This document shows positions 32,291 to 43,663 of a DNA stretch of 64,000 nucleotides, one piece after another (the first letter of the stretch is position 1; each line of letters opens with the position of its first letter). A program made the translations under genes and the position numbers. A model generated the notes under the pieces. That model did not search any database. It was not told the origin of the DNA and saw nothing but the letters and a program-made list of their open reading frames with translations. The DNA comes from Gonatopus flavifemur (Eukaryota; Arthropoda; Insecta; Hymenoptera; Dryinidae): the NCBI GenBank assembly GCA_018340375.1, contig JAFFJZ010000076.1, positions 62,001-126,000 on the forward strand. The letters run 5' to 3'.

Positions 32291-34845
32291 TATATCAGTT
32301 GTGTATGTACATAGACATGAAGGATATGTGTTTGGGAAACAGGTGTTCGATCGATAACCTGACGTGATTTCACACGCTTGATTCCGAGTGATGTATCGCT
32401 TCAATCCGTATCATCGAAGTATCCTCCTTCACACCATTTCTCAGATAGATCTATCGATTGATCTATCTAAGCTATCCATTTGCTTGGCCGTTTCTCCGAC
32501 TTGTCCTAATTCACACATTCTGATCGTACAGCGTCAATCACACATACGTTCATACGATAGACGCAACTTAAATTCTATCTTTTCTAATCGGAAACAATTA
32601 GTACGAATCTTGATGAATGAATGAACTTGGGATTGAACGTATCGTAGTATTTTCTTCGGAAAAGCAATATAACTTATCTGATCTCTGAAGAGCAAAAAAT
32701 TTCATTCGGTATCCCCAAACGACCATTCTGGGTATTAAGTGAGACAAATGAAGGGTTTTATAACTTTTATATAGCCCTCCACCTATGATGCCAGATAATA
32801 TATCGTAGGCTACTACCGTATGAAGTAACTTGAAATTCAAAAATACTCTCACGAGGTTTCCTCTTCTCGCTAAAAGGACATCCAATGAAATACTAATGGA
32901 AATTAATGGAAAGCACGTATCGTTATATATACCATACCCATAATACATCCTCAGTTCAACCTCCTATTGAATTTTATGGAAACTTTTCTAAACGTTTAGA
33001 ATTTCAATTGTGAAGTCTGAGAAAATTCTTCTTATTTTAGTACAAATTCATAATTTCTGGTATGGGAATTAAATCATTGGTCGCATACCGGTTTTGAAGT
33101 GCTATCGTACTTTGAGTGTAACTTCGGAATAAAAATTATCCTTCTCACCATCCATTCACTCAAATTCGCATTAAAATTTCTTCACTTTACGTTGAGTTAT
33201 ATTCCACTTGGTAATTATTTGATCGAATAATGAACGAATACTGAAAATCAAAGATCCATACATTTCTAAAAAAATTGTACAATGATTCACGAACGCGACA
33301 AAAGTTTATTTATAATTTCAACTTGATTTTTGAATCCATGAGATCGAATGATATTTGACAGAATCCTTCATCAAATTTGAAGGAGAATGAAATTTTATAA
33401 GACCGTCAAGAGGTGAACGCTTCAGGAAGTCTTGAATCCTTCCCCTGGCTGAAGATACCGCAATAAACTTCGTCAGCACAAATCGGGTTCCTTTTTATTA
33501 AACGGTTTCTCCTATCGAGGACCACAACACAAGTACATACAACGAGTCCAGCCATAAATTCACCGCAAGTTCAATGTTGAAAAACAAAAAAAGAAGCGTG
33601 GAATAAGTTTGAAAACATGGGCTCTCGATCTTAAGGTCTTCAAATCCCTATCGATTTAATATATTATTATTGGAATGTTTTTAGAATCTCATGAAAAAAA
33701 AAAAAAAGTTCGTCATATCCCGTGGGGACTGCTTTTCCTTGAAAATTCGATTCCATATCTCTTATTGAGGAATATAGGTCAGTCTCATTTCCGTCTTTCG
33801 ACTGATTCCATTTAAAGTTGAGTTCAGGTCGACAGGATCGAGGAAGATTCAGGCTTCGAGCTTTCTTTATGGATAGAGGTCATATTCACGTAAATATAGT
33901 AACAAAACTCTTCTTCAATATAACTTTTCTACGTGTAGCTTTGTGAAAGTCTTTAAATACATTCAGAAAATCACACATCTCAACCTAGGTGAAAATATCT
34001 TCCTTTCTTATTAATAAAATTTCTTTATAAAATTTCCCTCGAATGCCTGTAAAAGGAGAGATAGAGAAACAAGGGTGATTTGTGTTCTTCACATTAAAGT
34101 CACGGGATTAGAGACAAAAGCGCTCCTGCGTTACTGCTACGTATACGTTTTATCCTGAAATAGAAAATCTCCGAGGCGTTATACAAAGGATTCCTCTCCG
34201 GAACACATAAAACGACGAACGCGTCTAGAACTTTATTATTTCGAAAGAGGACAGCGCATAGGTTTGGAAAGATTTTCTCAAGAAAGTTTATATTCGAATA
34301 TCGTCTATTTTGAATGATTCTTTCTCTTCCAGATCTTCCAAGCGTATTATAATATATTTTACTCGAATTGAACATTCTTCGAAAATTCATTTTGAGTACC
34401 ACTCATTGAACTGACATTTTCAAAAATGAGATTCGAATACATCAACAGCACGTTGTAAGTGATGATACAACGAATTCCCTTTCGGAAATGCATTTATCCA
34501 CTCTCCGAGCTACCATCCAGGTAAAAGTCGCGATGAGATTCAAGGAAGCAATATTAGATTTTCTTCTTTAAAACTTACCTTTATCGAAGAAAAAATCCAT
34601 CATGCTGAGAAAAAAAATACGATGTTTTATATGGCATGGAAGACATAAAAAGTGTATAGCGAAGATTACGTTTCTGAATGAACATTGCAGTCCTATCATC
34701 TTAGTTTACTGAATAGAAGCGTGTTGGATTACAAGTTCTGTTTCATGGCAGATGTTTTATAACGAGTCTTCGAAATGAATGGAAAGGAAGATGCTATTTC
34801 TCGTACAATAATTCTCAACTAGGTATTCGAAATTTGTTCTCGCAG
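32291..34845. other. Least repetitive stretch; no feature recognised
   Basis: No inverted repeat, TE protein or SINE head was recognised. The longest frames (for example 34100-34402 minus) lack motifs. It may be ordinary intergenic or intronic host DNA upstream of the candidate exon at 34846. An A run lies near 33700. Confidence 0.3.
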
Positions 34846-35040
34846 ATGAAATTGTACGGTAACAGAATATTGTTCTTGATGTTGTTGATTACACTAGTTT
34901 ACAGTCATTTTGTACATTCGACGCCACTATTTTTTTCTCACGTATTTTGCAATGTGCACCACGAGAAGGTTGCGCGATCGAACTTTACACATCATTGTGG
35001 CCCTGAAAAGGGCCGATTGTCTGAACTGGAGGTGTATCTT
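34846..35040 (+). CDS. Candidate coding exon with signal peptide (hypothetical)
   Basis: I do not recognise a family. An ATG at 34846 follows directly after a splice-acceptor-like TTGTTCTCGCAG (ending 34845). It starts MKLYGNRILFLMLLITLVYS, a basic start plus a hydrophobic core, then HFVHSTP, a plausible signal peptidase region. The mature part has spaced cysteines (VFCNV, HHCGPE) and ends in a charged stretch (KGRLSELEVYLRGR). The frame then runs into rosa relic sequence at about 35049, so the true exon end lies before that. Possible donors are weak (for example CACGTATTT). It lies at the edge of the least repetitive region. It could equally be a chance frame. Confidence 0.3.
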
Positions 35041-35048
35041 CGGGGACG

Positions 35049-36630
35049 CATTAGGAATTCAAAAGATGTTCAAAATGAGCGCCGTTTCGCCTTTGACAAA
35101 GCGCAATTCTTTTATCAAAGTTTTCTACAGTTGCTTGCAACGTAGCAGATTTTATTGCTGTGCATGCTCTTCTTATTCGATCTTTCATGTAATCGCGTAT
35201 TGTTGGAGGTTCACGGAATACAACATTTTTTATGTAACCCCACAAGAAAAAATCAGGCGACGTCAGATCTGGCGACCTAGGTGGCCATCGCACAGGTCCT
35301 CCACGGCCAATCCACCTTCTGGGAAACTTCTCGTCCAGAAATTTTCGAACAATTCGCATGTAATGAGGAGGTGCTCCATCCTGTTGGAACCACATCCTTG
35401 ATCTCACGTCAAGACTCACGTCTTCCATAAGAGCAGGGAGTTCAAAATGCAAAAAACGAAGATACTCCGCGCCAGTCAGGTTTCCTTCAAAAAAATACGG
35501 CCCTATGATCCTGGAATCTACAATTCCGCACCAAACGTTCACACTCCAACGGTGTTGATGATTAATTGTACGGACCCAGTAAGGATTCTGAGCACTCCAA
35601 TAATGGCAATTGTGCCTATTGAGAATTCCAACATTGTGAACCCGAAGAGAACATGAAGCTTCAGCGAACGTTCAGATCAGATGTGCATAGATCGGGCCAA
35701 AGATTCATTAGAGCTAACTTTTAGATTCACAAACGTTTGAAAAAGGTTCTACGGACGTTGAAATGTCCGCCTCGAAATACGTTCAGAAAACATAGATGGA
35801 ACGTTCGCTGAAGGTTCATCGAAGGTTTGACGAAGCTTCACAAAGATATCTATACTTATATTAATTTTGATCAATTTATATGAAAAATAAATGAATTAAT
35901 GGACATACATTATTATAAATTAATCTAATTATAGATATTTTTGTGAAGCTCCGTCAAATCTTCGATGAACCTTCAGTGAACGTTCCATCTATGTTTCCTG
36001 AACGTATTTCGAGGCGGACATTTCAACGTCCGTAGAACCTTTGTCAAACGTTTCTGAATCTAAAAGTTAGCTTTCATGAACCTTCGATCCGATCTATACA
36101 GATCTAATCTGAACGTTTGCTGAAGCTTCATGTTCTCTTCGGGGAAATATTGCCTCACCAGAGAACATAACGTGATGAGAGAAAGTAGGATCTTCTTCAA
36201 TTCTCCGTTGGGTCCACGTGCAGAAGTTCAATCTTGTTATGAAATCCTCAGCTGTTAGAGGTTGCATCAAAGTGATATGGTACGGATGATAATCCAACGA
36301 TTTCAAGATACGCTGAAGCTGTGGATCAAGGAATCCCGGTCATTTTCTCAATATCCCGAGGACTGATATGGGGATTAATATGAATTAATGCCAGCACAGC
36401 CAGCGATCTCACATCAGGATCATTGTCATCCGCATAAACTTCTTGTTCCTCTGTCGTTTGAGGAGACCTTGACGAGCACGTTGTTCTAGAAATCGGATCG
36501 TAATGCGATTTGGACACCTCCGATCCGGAAAACGACGTTGAAACGTTCTCACAGCTTCAACATAATTTCCCCGCGCTTCACCAAGACACAACAAAACGTC
36601 AACAATATCGTTTGGCGCGTAATCAGACAT
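35049..36630 (-). pseudogene. Rosa-type transposase relic
   Basis: The minus-strand N-terminus is at 36630 (MSDYAPNDIVDVLLCLGEAR), with the C-terminus ending FEHLLNS at 35049. The HTH region and DD41D core are recognisable (FQQDGAPPHY, SPDLTSPDFFLWG, with 41 residues between them). The first catalytic Asp is replaced: MFSGEAIF has Gly where the active copy has Asp (FTDES). Other damage is a frameshift near 36440, a break near 36320 with a stop, and the 503-bp insertion. Deleting that insertion with one copy of its duplication restores EAIFHNVGILNRH. Family length without the insertion is about 350 residues. Confidence 0.9.
35641..36143. mobile_element. CCCGAAGAG element (503 bp)
   Basis: The ends start CCCGAAGAGAACATGAAGCT and mirror each other. 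The arms (35641-35850 and 35935-36143) form a long hairpin with GAACGTTC and GAAGGTTC motifs. GAA flanks both sides (35638-35640, 36144-36146). The rosa reading frame defines the empty site, allowing a 3-bp GAA duplication (or 2-bp AA with one extra G in the element). It is non-coding. Confidence 0.85.
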
Positions 36631-37111
36631 GATATTTAGAAATGTGTTTCCTCCAAATGATAACAGAGAACTGAGCAGTTTGGGAATGCTAAATTTCTAA
36701 GGTATTCACACGTGAATCAAAACAATAACAATTTCCAAGAACAAAACCAAAACAGGACACAACCGACGGCAAAAGTTGAGCAGTATGTTAGACAGAATAC
36801 AATCCGAGGGTTTGAGAATTCTCATTTTCTCATCAATTAGAGCGCCATCTATGGGGATTTCGGAAAAACGTTTGAGACAAAAGTTCCTTGGTTTTCAGCA
36901 TAGAATCTAAGCCGGTAGTAAAAAATAGGGGATTCCATTTAAAAAACATGAGTTGACCTCAGAATGACCTTGAAAGTGGGATCTGAGGTCAAAGCCAAGT
37001 TCACCATCAGATGTCCCCCTCAGATTCTTACATTTTTTTCCCGGAAAATTTTCTTCTGAATCTATTCGTTTTCGAGATATTCTAAGTGACAGATTAAAAT
37101 GGGACACCCTG

Positions 37112-37319
37112 TATAATACATATATGGATCATATATGAAATCACATATTTTTCCATATATAAATTTAAACACATTCATATATGCATTCAGATATTTTCAT
37201 ATACACCCATATAGCACAAAAACAATTTCCCCAGAGTTTACTTCTACAAATCTTGAATGAGCTTGGCCAGAATCACTTTGTGTGGAAGAAAACCTGCTTC
37301 GAAGTCGATTATCAGGAAG
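37112..37319. other. ATATATG-rich spacer
   Basis: CATATATG and TCATATATGA words are frequent between 37110 and 37210, similar to those at 43020-43610. No gene. Confidence 0.3.
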
Positions 37320-37432
37320 GTCCCCCGATGGGGATTGAACCCCAGGTTCTGCGAGTGAGAGTCAAGGCTTCTATTACATCAGCGAATCTCCAAGATGCAT
37401 CAGATGACGACACTGCTCTCAAAGTGCCATTT
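37320..37432 (-). repeat. tRNA-derived SINE fragment, family B-SINE copy 2
   Basis: On the minus strand it ends with GGGGTTCAATCCCC (B-box-like, about 37330-37343). Upstream it carries CTTGGAGATTCGCTGATGTAAT and CTCACTCGCAGAACC, matching the copy at 26230-26345. CAATAAATGGCACTTTGAGA lies at its far end. Confidence 0.5.
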
Positions 37433-38399
37433 ATTGTAATTATCGTGATAGGAGTTTGAGAAATTCGTTTCCGTGGAATATAGACCAATCGATTGAGAAT
37501 CTTCTGAGATGAAGAATGAATAGCACTTGAGAGGAACATTTTTTAAGAACTGCAACTCCAAAATTTCCCGAGTAAAAATGAAAACTCCTGCAACACGTCT
37601 GCACTAGTCCCGCACTTATATCCACGCCCGTAACACTCCCGCAACAGATCCAAAAATTCGTGAGATTCTTGGTTCAAAATCAAAGCGCCCATAACATACC
37701 CGCATCAGACCTGTACGCATATATATGGCCGCACCACGCTCGCAACAGGTATGTACGTTTTTCCTGTTCTGAAACTATATAGACGTGGTGCGAGCATATC
37801 GCAAGAGGCTTTTTTCTCATCTCCATTAAATCAGTATAATTCTTCTGAATCTCTAATAATTTTGCAATTAGTGAAATTTCAGAATAAGAATAAATAAAAA
37901 CTTTCTAAGGCTCAAACGTAAAAGTTGTAAGAGAAATCTTCCTCATACAAAAATTCGGCGTGTTACTGCTTTCGAACGCGTGCATATTTAAAGGAACCCA
38001 AACAACGCCGTGTGTATGACACAAATTATTTTTCCCAAAATTTATACTGGTTTTCCTCTTACATCCATTACGCGAAGAGTAGGAGTTGTAATTTGGTATG
38101 AAACATTCCGACAAACTTTGAACGTGAGGACCCAGTCATTACATGGTGTTATAGTGTATGAAGCAATGGAATCATAATATCGCTGTATACATACCCTGCT
38201 CAATCAATGAAGATGGTATGTATGAAGTGATATTTTGATTTTATTGCTTTATTTTGGAATAATTTGTCAGAAAAGATTTGGCTCGGGTTGCATCGTCGGG
38301 ATTGCTGAGTATCCCCTTAAGGGCTTCCGAACGTGGTAGAACTATAAATATGTAGGTACACAAATACAGAATATAGGTATAGTCTAAGCGAGAAGAACT

Positions 38400-38640
38400 T
38401 TGCGCCAAAAGTTTGTGTGGAATAGAAATTGATATGAAATTTAAAAAATATTTTACCATAGTGCTTACCCGGGATTGCGCCGTGAACATAAATCTAGCAG
38501 TAAAATCACTCTCCATTCCCTATAAAAAATTCGTGAATACACGAGGTGATTTGACATTTCGTCGTCGCCATGTTGATTTCGAAAATATCTTGAGATGCAA
38601 CTGGCAGCTGCGTTTCAAAGTAACCATTTGATTATTTGTT
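38400..38640 (+). repeat. Internal 240-bp module of the CCCGAGT element
   Basis: The block from GCGCCAAA to TTTCAAAGTAACCATTTG recurs at 60745-60985 (+) and 41880-42120 (-). It recurs partly at 62669-62780 (+) and in interrupted form at about 39870-41310 (+). The shared word AAATCGTCTC(A/G)CGTAT also occurs inverted at 39270-39300 and 63415-63445. The mirrored 72-76 codon frames in it have no protein motif. Confidence 0.6.
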
Positions 38641-39316
38641 ATTATATTCAAAATTTCAAGGTTTTCGAAATAATCAATCGATTGATGGAATTTTTCAATA
38701 TTGCACGTGATTTATCGTAATAGAACTTATATGTATATACAAATGAAACTATTCCGCATGGAAAAATTACATTACACTTCCCATGAACCCTTCATAAATG
38801 TGATTGAATTGAGATCGATTAGTTTGGTTATCATCCCGCATAAAATTTGATCGACAAAATTTTTATTCATTTATAAAAAAAGAGGACTATTTATTTAGAG
38901 AAAAAACGATCTTTGATTATGATGAACGAATTGTACGTGTAACGGTCAATTACCGATACATCGTTTTCTCCACATTATTCTACATACGGTTATGTAAAAT
39001 ATTGATTTCATACACACATGCATAGTCCACGGGAAATGCAACGCGATTTTTACACTGGAATATTTGTTTATGCGGAATAAAATCAACGATATACATTATC
39101 ACTTCCACAGCACATTATGGGGTGAAATTGTAGAAAATTCACGATTGAAAAAAATTTTTTTTGTTATTCTGAACATGGTAATAAAAGAAATACTTACTCC
39201 AAAACGTCGCTTTTAACTGCATTTTGCGATATTCTCAAAAGCAACACGGCGACGGCGAACTGTCAAATCGTCTCACGTATTTATGAATTTTTTACAGGAA
39301 ATAGAGGTAAAGCCCA

Positions 39317-39786
39317 CACTGAGAGATATTCATTATCAAAAAATACTGGTTTTCCCATTAGTCGGGGGATATACTTGACATGACGATTTTATATACCTGG
39401 CTTGAGATCACAAATTGATGAAAAAAAACAGTAATTTTTCATGCTCCGAAGTTTGAAAATTAAAACCAGAGAGAGATGAGAATTCATGTTGAAAAACAGT
39501 AATCTTTTATCATACAAGTTGTAAACGAAAATTCTTAATTGATGACACTGATATGAATTGACAACCATCCCATTCTCAAGATTGTTGCGTGGCTTCGGGG
39601 AAATAAGCCAGGTTTGTGATCACGAACAATGATGTCCAATGCCGGTGAGGATAAAATTTTTTTTTCGATTAAAATAACGCTATAAAAAATTACTGATATT
39701 CCCCATCAATGTGTAATCACATGTCAAGTATATCCCTCGTTTACTGACAAAAACCAGTAATTTTTAATGATGAATTCTTCTCAGTG
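39317..39786. mobile_element. CACTGAG...CTCAGTG element (470 bp)
   Basis: The ends CACTGAGAGATATTCATTAT and AATGATGAATTCTTCTCAGTG are inverted repeats. CA lies on both sides (39315-39316, 39787-39788). The internal pair CATTAGTCGGGGGATATACTTG and CAAGTATATCCCTCGTTTACTG extends the hairpin. A second copy lies at the same relative site at 63466-63935, so the insertion predates duplication of its host element. Confidence 0.75.
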
Positions 39787-39913
39787 CAGGTAAACACTGG
39801 GCAATCCCAGGTAAGCACAGTGGTATAATATTTTTTCGTATCAATTAATATTCCGCACAAACGTTTGGCGCAAAATAGCAATTGAGATGAAATTTGAAAA
39901 ATATTACACCATA

Positions 39914-40982
39914 CACGGAGAAAAGGACTTAGGCATATGAGCTATTTTTGCGTAGTTGTATAAGAGATAGTTGTGATAATAAATCAAATATCTGTCTGAA
40001 ATAGTTCGTGAGTTCTCACAACTATTTCTAATATTTGTCACAAGTGAATTATATAGTTGTGAAAAAGTAGCTGATCGAATAAGAGAAATAGCTACCTGAT
40101 CTACTTTACTTTGAGATAGTTCGTGGAGCTACTTCCCATTGCTCCCATCGTTACGCACGTAGTTCCTGCGGCAATGTGAATTTTGTTGAAAACAATCGAA
40201 ACGCGGTGAACTCTCGCGTTATTCATTGAGGTTACCTGTCGTGGTTACCGTGTATATATTTCATTTTATAATATTTTCAATGCATATTCGTGTCAAATTA
40301 CTAATTTTCAAAAACCTCGTATGTCCAATTTTATTTTCAGAATTAAATGACTGATCATTTGTAGAATGATAAATCCTCTTTATGTATACTCTGAGTATAT
40401 GAAAATACACAATCAAAACGATCAAAACATATCCAAGGCTTTTTTTACGATATAATCAGCGTTGTCGGTTTAGCTGCGATCATTAAGGCATAGGTTAGGT
40501 AGATTTAGGTATAGCGTATAGGTAGGTTATGACAGGGGTTCGAACCCCGAGGTAAGTTAATATTGGAACTTGAATGTTTCAACCACCTCCTCCCAAATCT
40601 ATATGCATTGAACAAATATCACAATCGAAAATAAATTTTTTTTTCGAAATTTACAATTAAATCTTGCAAAGAGTCGACGAGCACGTGCAGAAATAATGGA
40701 AGATCTTAACCTTAAACATCAAAACCGGCACTGAAAATTTCTCTTCTCAATTAATAAAATAGTTCATCGGCCTACATATATCGTCATACTTGATATTTTA
40801 TGTAGATCCTGCATCTCAGAAAAGTAGTTGTAACAACTACTCGAGTTGATATCCCGACATTCTGGGGTACATCTAAGAAAAGTACCTGCCACAACTACTT
40901 TCGTAGCTGGTCGAAAATCGTCTACGTAAAGTAGTTGGAACAGCTAATTATTAGTTGGGAGAACTATTTTTTTTTCTCCGTG
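39914..40982. mobile_element. CACGGAG...CTCCGTG element (1069 bp)
   Basis: The ends CACGGAGAAAA and TTTTCTCCGTG are inverted, with TA on both sides (39912-39913, 40983-40984). The related module at 38450 (ACCATAGTGC) shows the site with a single TA. Many AGTAGTTG and CAACTACT words occur near both ends. It carries a SINE fragment at 40460-40560. Non-coding. Confidence 0.8.
40460..40560 (+). repeat. tRNA-derived SINE fragment, family A-SINE copy 2
   Basis: An A-box-like GGTTTAGCTGCGATCATT is followed about 50 bp later by GGGGTTCGAACCCC (40536-40549), a B-box with a strong T-arm hairpin. The stretch between (TTAAGGCATAGGTTAGGTAG) matches the copy at 2230-2320. Confidence 0.55.
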
Positions 40983-41027
40983 TAGTGCCTGGAAGTACGC
41001 CTCGAATATGAATCCAGCGGTGGAATC

Positions 41028-41182
41028 CAAGGGCGTATCCAGGGGAGGGGTCCAAGGGGTCCGGACCCCCCCCCCCCAAATCCAGCATTTTTTCGTTTTT
41101 TATGTATCTATATATTTCGTATATATAGATATACATCCTTAACATATGCCCCTTCCAAAAAAAAATTCTGGATACGCCCTTG
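41028..41182. mobile_element. hAT-type MITE (155 bp) with 8-bp duplication
   Basis: The ends CAAGGGCGTATCCAG and CTGGATACGCCCTTG are perfect inverted repeats. GTGGAATC is duplicated exactly at 41020-41027 and 41183-41190. A run of about 14 C follows the left end region. Confidence 0.95.
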
Positions 41183-42179
41183 GTGGAATCATTCTCGATT
41201 CATATATATAAAGAAAAATTCGTACATACGTCAGACGATTTGATATTTCGTCACCGCCATGTTAAATTTGGAAATATCGTGAAATAAAGTTGGAGGTTGC
41301 GTTTTGGAGAAACCTAAACATTCTTTCTATGGTCAGAATATCAAAGTTTTTTTCCATGATTATAAAGCTCTTCGAAAGTTCACACTGTAAAACAAAATAT
41401 GTTGTAAAAGTGTTGTAACGTATATAATTGACATTACTTATCATAAAATACATTTCAGTATCAAAATTATGTCATATTTCTCGTGAACTATACTTTTTTG
41501 AATGACATAAAATTTTAACATAAACGTACGTAGAATTATAATCAAAACGATGTATCGGTAATTGACCGTTACACGTACAATTCGTTCATCATAATCAAAG
41601 ATTGTTCTTTCTCTAAATAAATGGTCCTCTTTTTTCATAAATGAATAAAAATTTTGTCGATCAAATCTTATGCGGGATAATAACCAAACTAATCGATCTC
41701 AATTCAATCACATTTATGAAGGGTTCATGGGAAGTGTAATGTAATTTTTCCATGCGGAATAGTTTCATTTGTATATACATATAAGTTCTATTACGATAAA
41801 TCACGTGCAATACTGAAAAATTCCATCAATCGATTGATTATTTCGAAAACCTTGAAATTTTGAATATAATAAAAAATAATCAAATGTTTACTTTGAAACG
41901 CAGCTGCCACTCGCGTCTTAAGATATTTTCAATATCAACATGGTGACGACGAAATGTCAAATCGTCTCGCGTATTCACGAATTTTTTACAGAGAATGGAA
42001 AGTGATTTCACCGCTACATTTATATTTATGGCGCAATCCCAAATAAGCACCATGGTGAAATATTTTTTAAATTCCACATCAATTGCTATTTTGCCGAAAG
42101 TTTGGAGCAAAGTTTTCCTCGCTTTAACTATACCTATGTGCTATATGTGTGCACCTACACATTCACAGTTCTACTGTGC

Positions 42180-42545
42180 TCGAGGGCCCTCAAGCACGCA
42201 TTGCAACAGTAATTTCGACATTTACGGGTCTGGTGCGGACCTGGTACAGCTCTATTGCATGCATGTTCTGGGCTTGGTGCGGTCTTGGTGCGAACACGTT
42301 CCGGGATTTATCGTCCATCGTCATTCGCTGTGTGCGGGTTTAGTGCAGCTATGGTGCAATCGTGTTGCGGGTGTACGGTTCGCCAAACGGCCTTGGTGCA
42401 AACGTGGTGCGGGCGTAATCATTTTTGTGTGCAGGAGTGTTGCAGATTTGGTGCAGGCATATACGGTACTGTTATGGGCGTGGTGCGAGTGCTTACAGTA
42501 TTATTGCGGGTTCAGTACAGATGCGCCCGCAACACATCCGTAACA
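42180..42545. repeat. Subterminal GGTGCG/GTTGCGGG array
   Basis: GGTGCGG, GGTGCAA, GGTGCGA and GTTGCGGG words recur every 15-35 bp towards the right end of the CCCGAGT element. Their complements (CCGCAC, CGCAAC, GCAACAC) do so at its left end. They are candidate transposase-binding repeats. The overlapping open frames reflect this periodicity. Confidence 0.6.
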
Positions 42546-42690
42546 GTACCGTATATTTTCATTTCAGCGATTTGAAAATTTTAACTCGGGTTACCAAGTG
42601 CTAAAGCAAATTGATGAAAAAATTTCAAAGATTTGTCTCTGTGGGATATAAACTAATTAATTAAAATTCTGCTGAAACTAAAAGTGAATA

Positions 42691-42968
42691 CACGGAAAGA
42701 CCGGGTCTATTAATATTTAGAAAAATGACTGTCAATTTAGGGAAAAAGAAGATCGCTGAAAAATATTCGCAGTGAGTCTACCAAAAATTCGTAGTCAAAA
42801 TATCAACAGTTGATAGTTCCATTGGTATTTTTCACAGTGAAACTATCAATTGTTGATACATCGACTACGAATTTTCAGTAGACTCACTACGAATATTTTT
42901 CAGCGATCCTCTTTTTCCCTGAATTGACAGTCATTTTTCTAAATATTAATAGACCCGGTCTTTCCGTG
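42691..42968. mobile_element. Palindromic MITE, CACGGAAAGACC ends (278 bp)
   Basis: Almost the whole element is an inverted repeat beginning CACGGAAAGACCGGGTCTAT. TA lies at 42689-42690 and 42969-42970. Its ends are related to the CACGGAG element at 39914. Non-coding. Confidence 0.9.
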
Positions 42969-43019
42969 TAGGTCGTGGAAGAGGTGTTTAGATATTTTCT
43001 TTTAATCACATTCAACCAA

Positions 43020-43610
43020 TAATAAAAAAAATATTTCATATATGAAATCGAAATCATATATGAATTTTTATAACCACAAACTATTTGAATATCATATATG
43101 GAATTGCGATGGAAATCATAGATGGAACAAATTCATGCAGCCCCTAGTAAAAAAAGGTTATATATGCCTTATATATAATTATCAAATTTTATATAAGTAT
43201 TATTATAATCCATATATAGTCATATATAGTTATATATGGGGCTGTATATAAAATTTGAAATGACTATACATGGAAAAACTAACTTCATATATAGTCACTT
43301 CAAATTTTATATATAGCTCCATATATAACTATATATGACTATATATGGATTCCAATAATACTTATACAAAATCCGATAATTATACATAAGACATATATGA
43401 CCCTTTTTTTACTAGGGGCATAACAAATGGGAAAAGACTTATATAGCAATATATGTCTGAATATTCAAACCATATATGATCAAATCTTCATATATGACTC
43501 ATATATAAATTATATAGGGGTCATACATGTTCCTTGTGATCCATATATGATTTATGTGAGTTCATATATGATTTAGATAGGTTCATATATGATTTATTTT
43601 CACTAGGATT
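43020..43610. repeat. TCATATATGA-rich region
   Basis: Palindromic CATATATG words recur about every 20-40 bp on both sides of the hairpin element at 43142-43417. This looks like a second, outer element with ATATATG subterminal motifs, but its ends were not determined. Confidence 0.4.
43142..43417. mobile_element. CCCTAG...CTAGGG hairpin element (276 bp)
   Basis: CCCTAGTAAAAAAAGG at the left is mirrored at the right (CCTTTTTTTACTAGGG, with one extra base allowed). The arms fill the element with TATATATG words. GC lies at 43140-43141 and 43418-43419, a possible 2-bp duplication. It belongs structurally with the other CCC-ended elements. Confidence 0.65.
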
Positions 43611-43663
43611 TGCTTGAGAATTATGCAAGAACGGGTATATAATAATATTCTCCCATTCTATTA

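Larger units (their letters stand above)
35049..37111 (-). mobile_element. Rosa-type transposon relic, one end lost
   Basis: The right end AATGGGACACCCTG at 37111 adjoins TA (37112-37113) and matches the rosa-type end at 30254. The opposite end is missing just beyond the transposase stop at 35049. The relic is split by a CCC element (35641-36143). Confidence 0.8.
37567..42590. mobile_element. CCCGAGT element copy 1 (5.0 kb)
   Basis: The left end CCCGAGTAAAAATG pairs inverted with the right end ATTTTAACTCGGG. TT flanks both sides (37565-37566, 42591-42592), equivalent to AA on the other strand. Subterminal words rich in CCGCAC, GCAACAC and GGTGCGG cluster at 37580-37800 and 42180-42545. Inside are an internal repeat module, two CAC-ended elements, a hAT-type MITE and a SINE fragment. 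No transposase was recognised. Two further copies start at 56150 and 61293. It is probably non-autonomous and enlarged by insertions. Confidence 0.75.

Noticed and set aside
34985..35010. Histone-like peptide (IVALKRAD)
   Set aside because: Only a few residues match and the frame has no histone fold sequence.
38413..38631. 72-codon frame repeated at 41880-42110 and 60762-60980
   Set aside because: Repeated because the 240-bp module is repeated. Opposite-strand frames are equally conserved, so no coding constraint is seen.
42149..42575. Cys-rich overlapping frames near the right end of the CCCGAGT element
   Set aside because: The cysteines come from GGTGCG-type subterminal repeats, not from a protein family.
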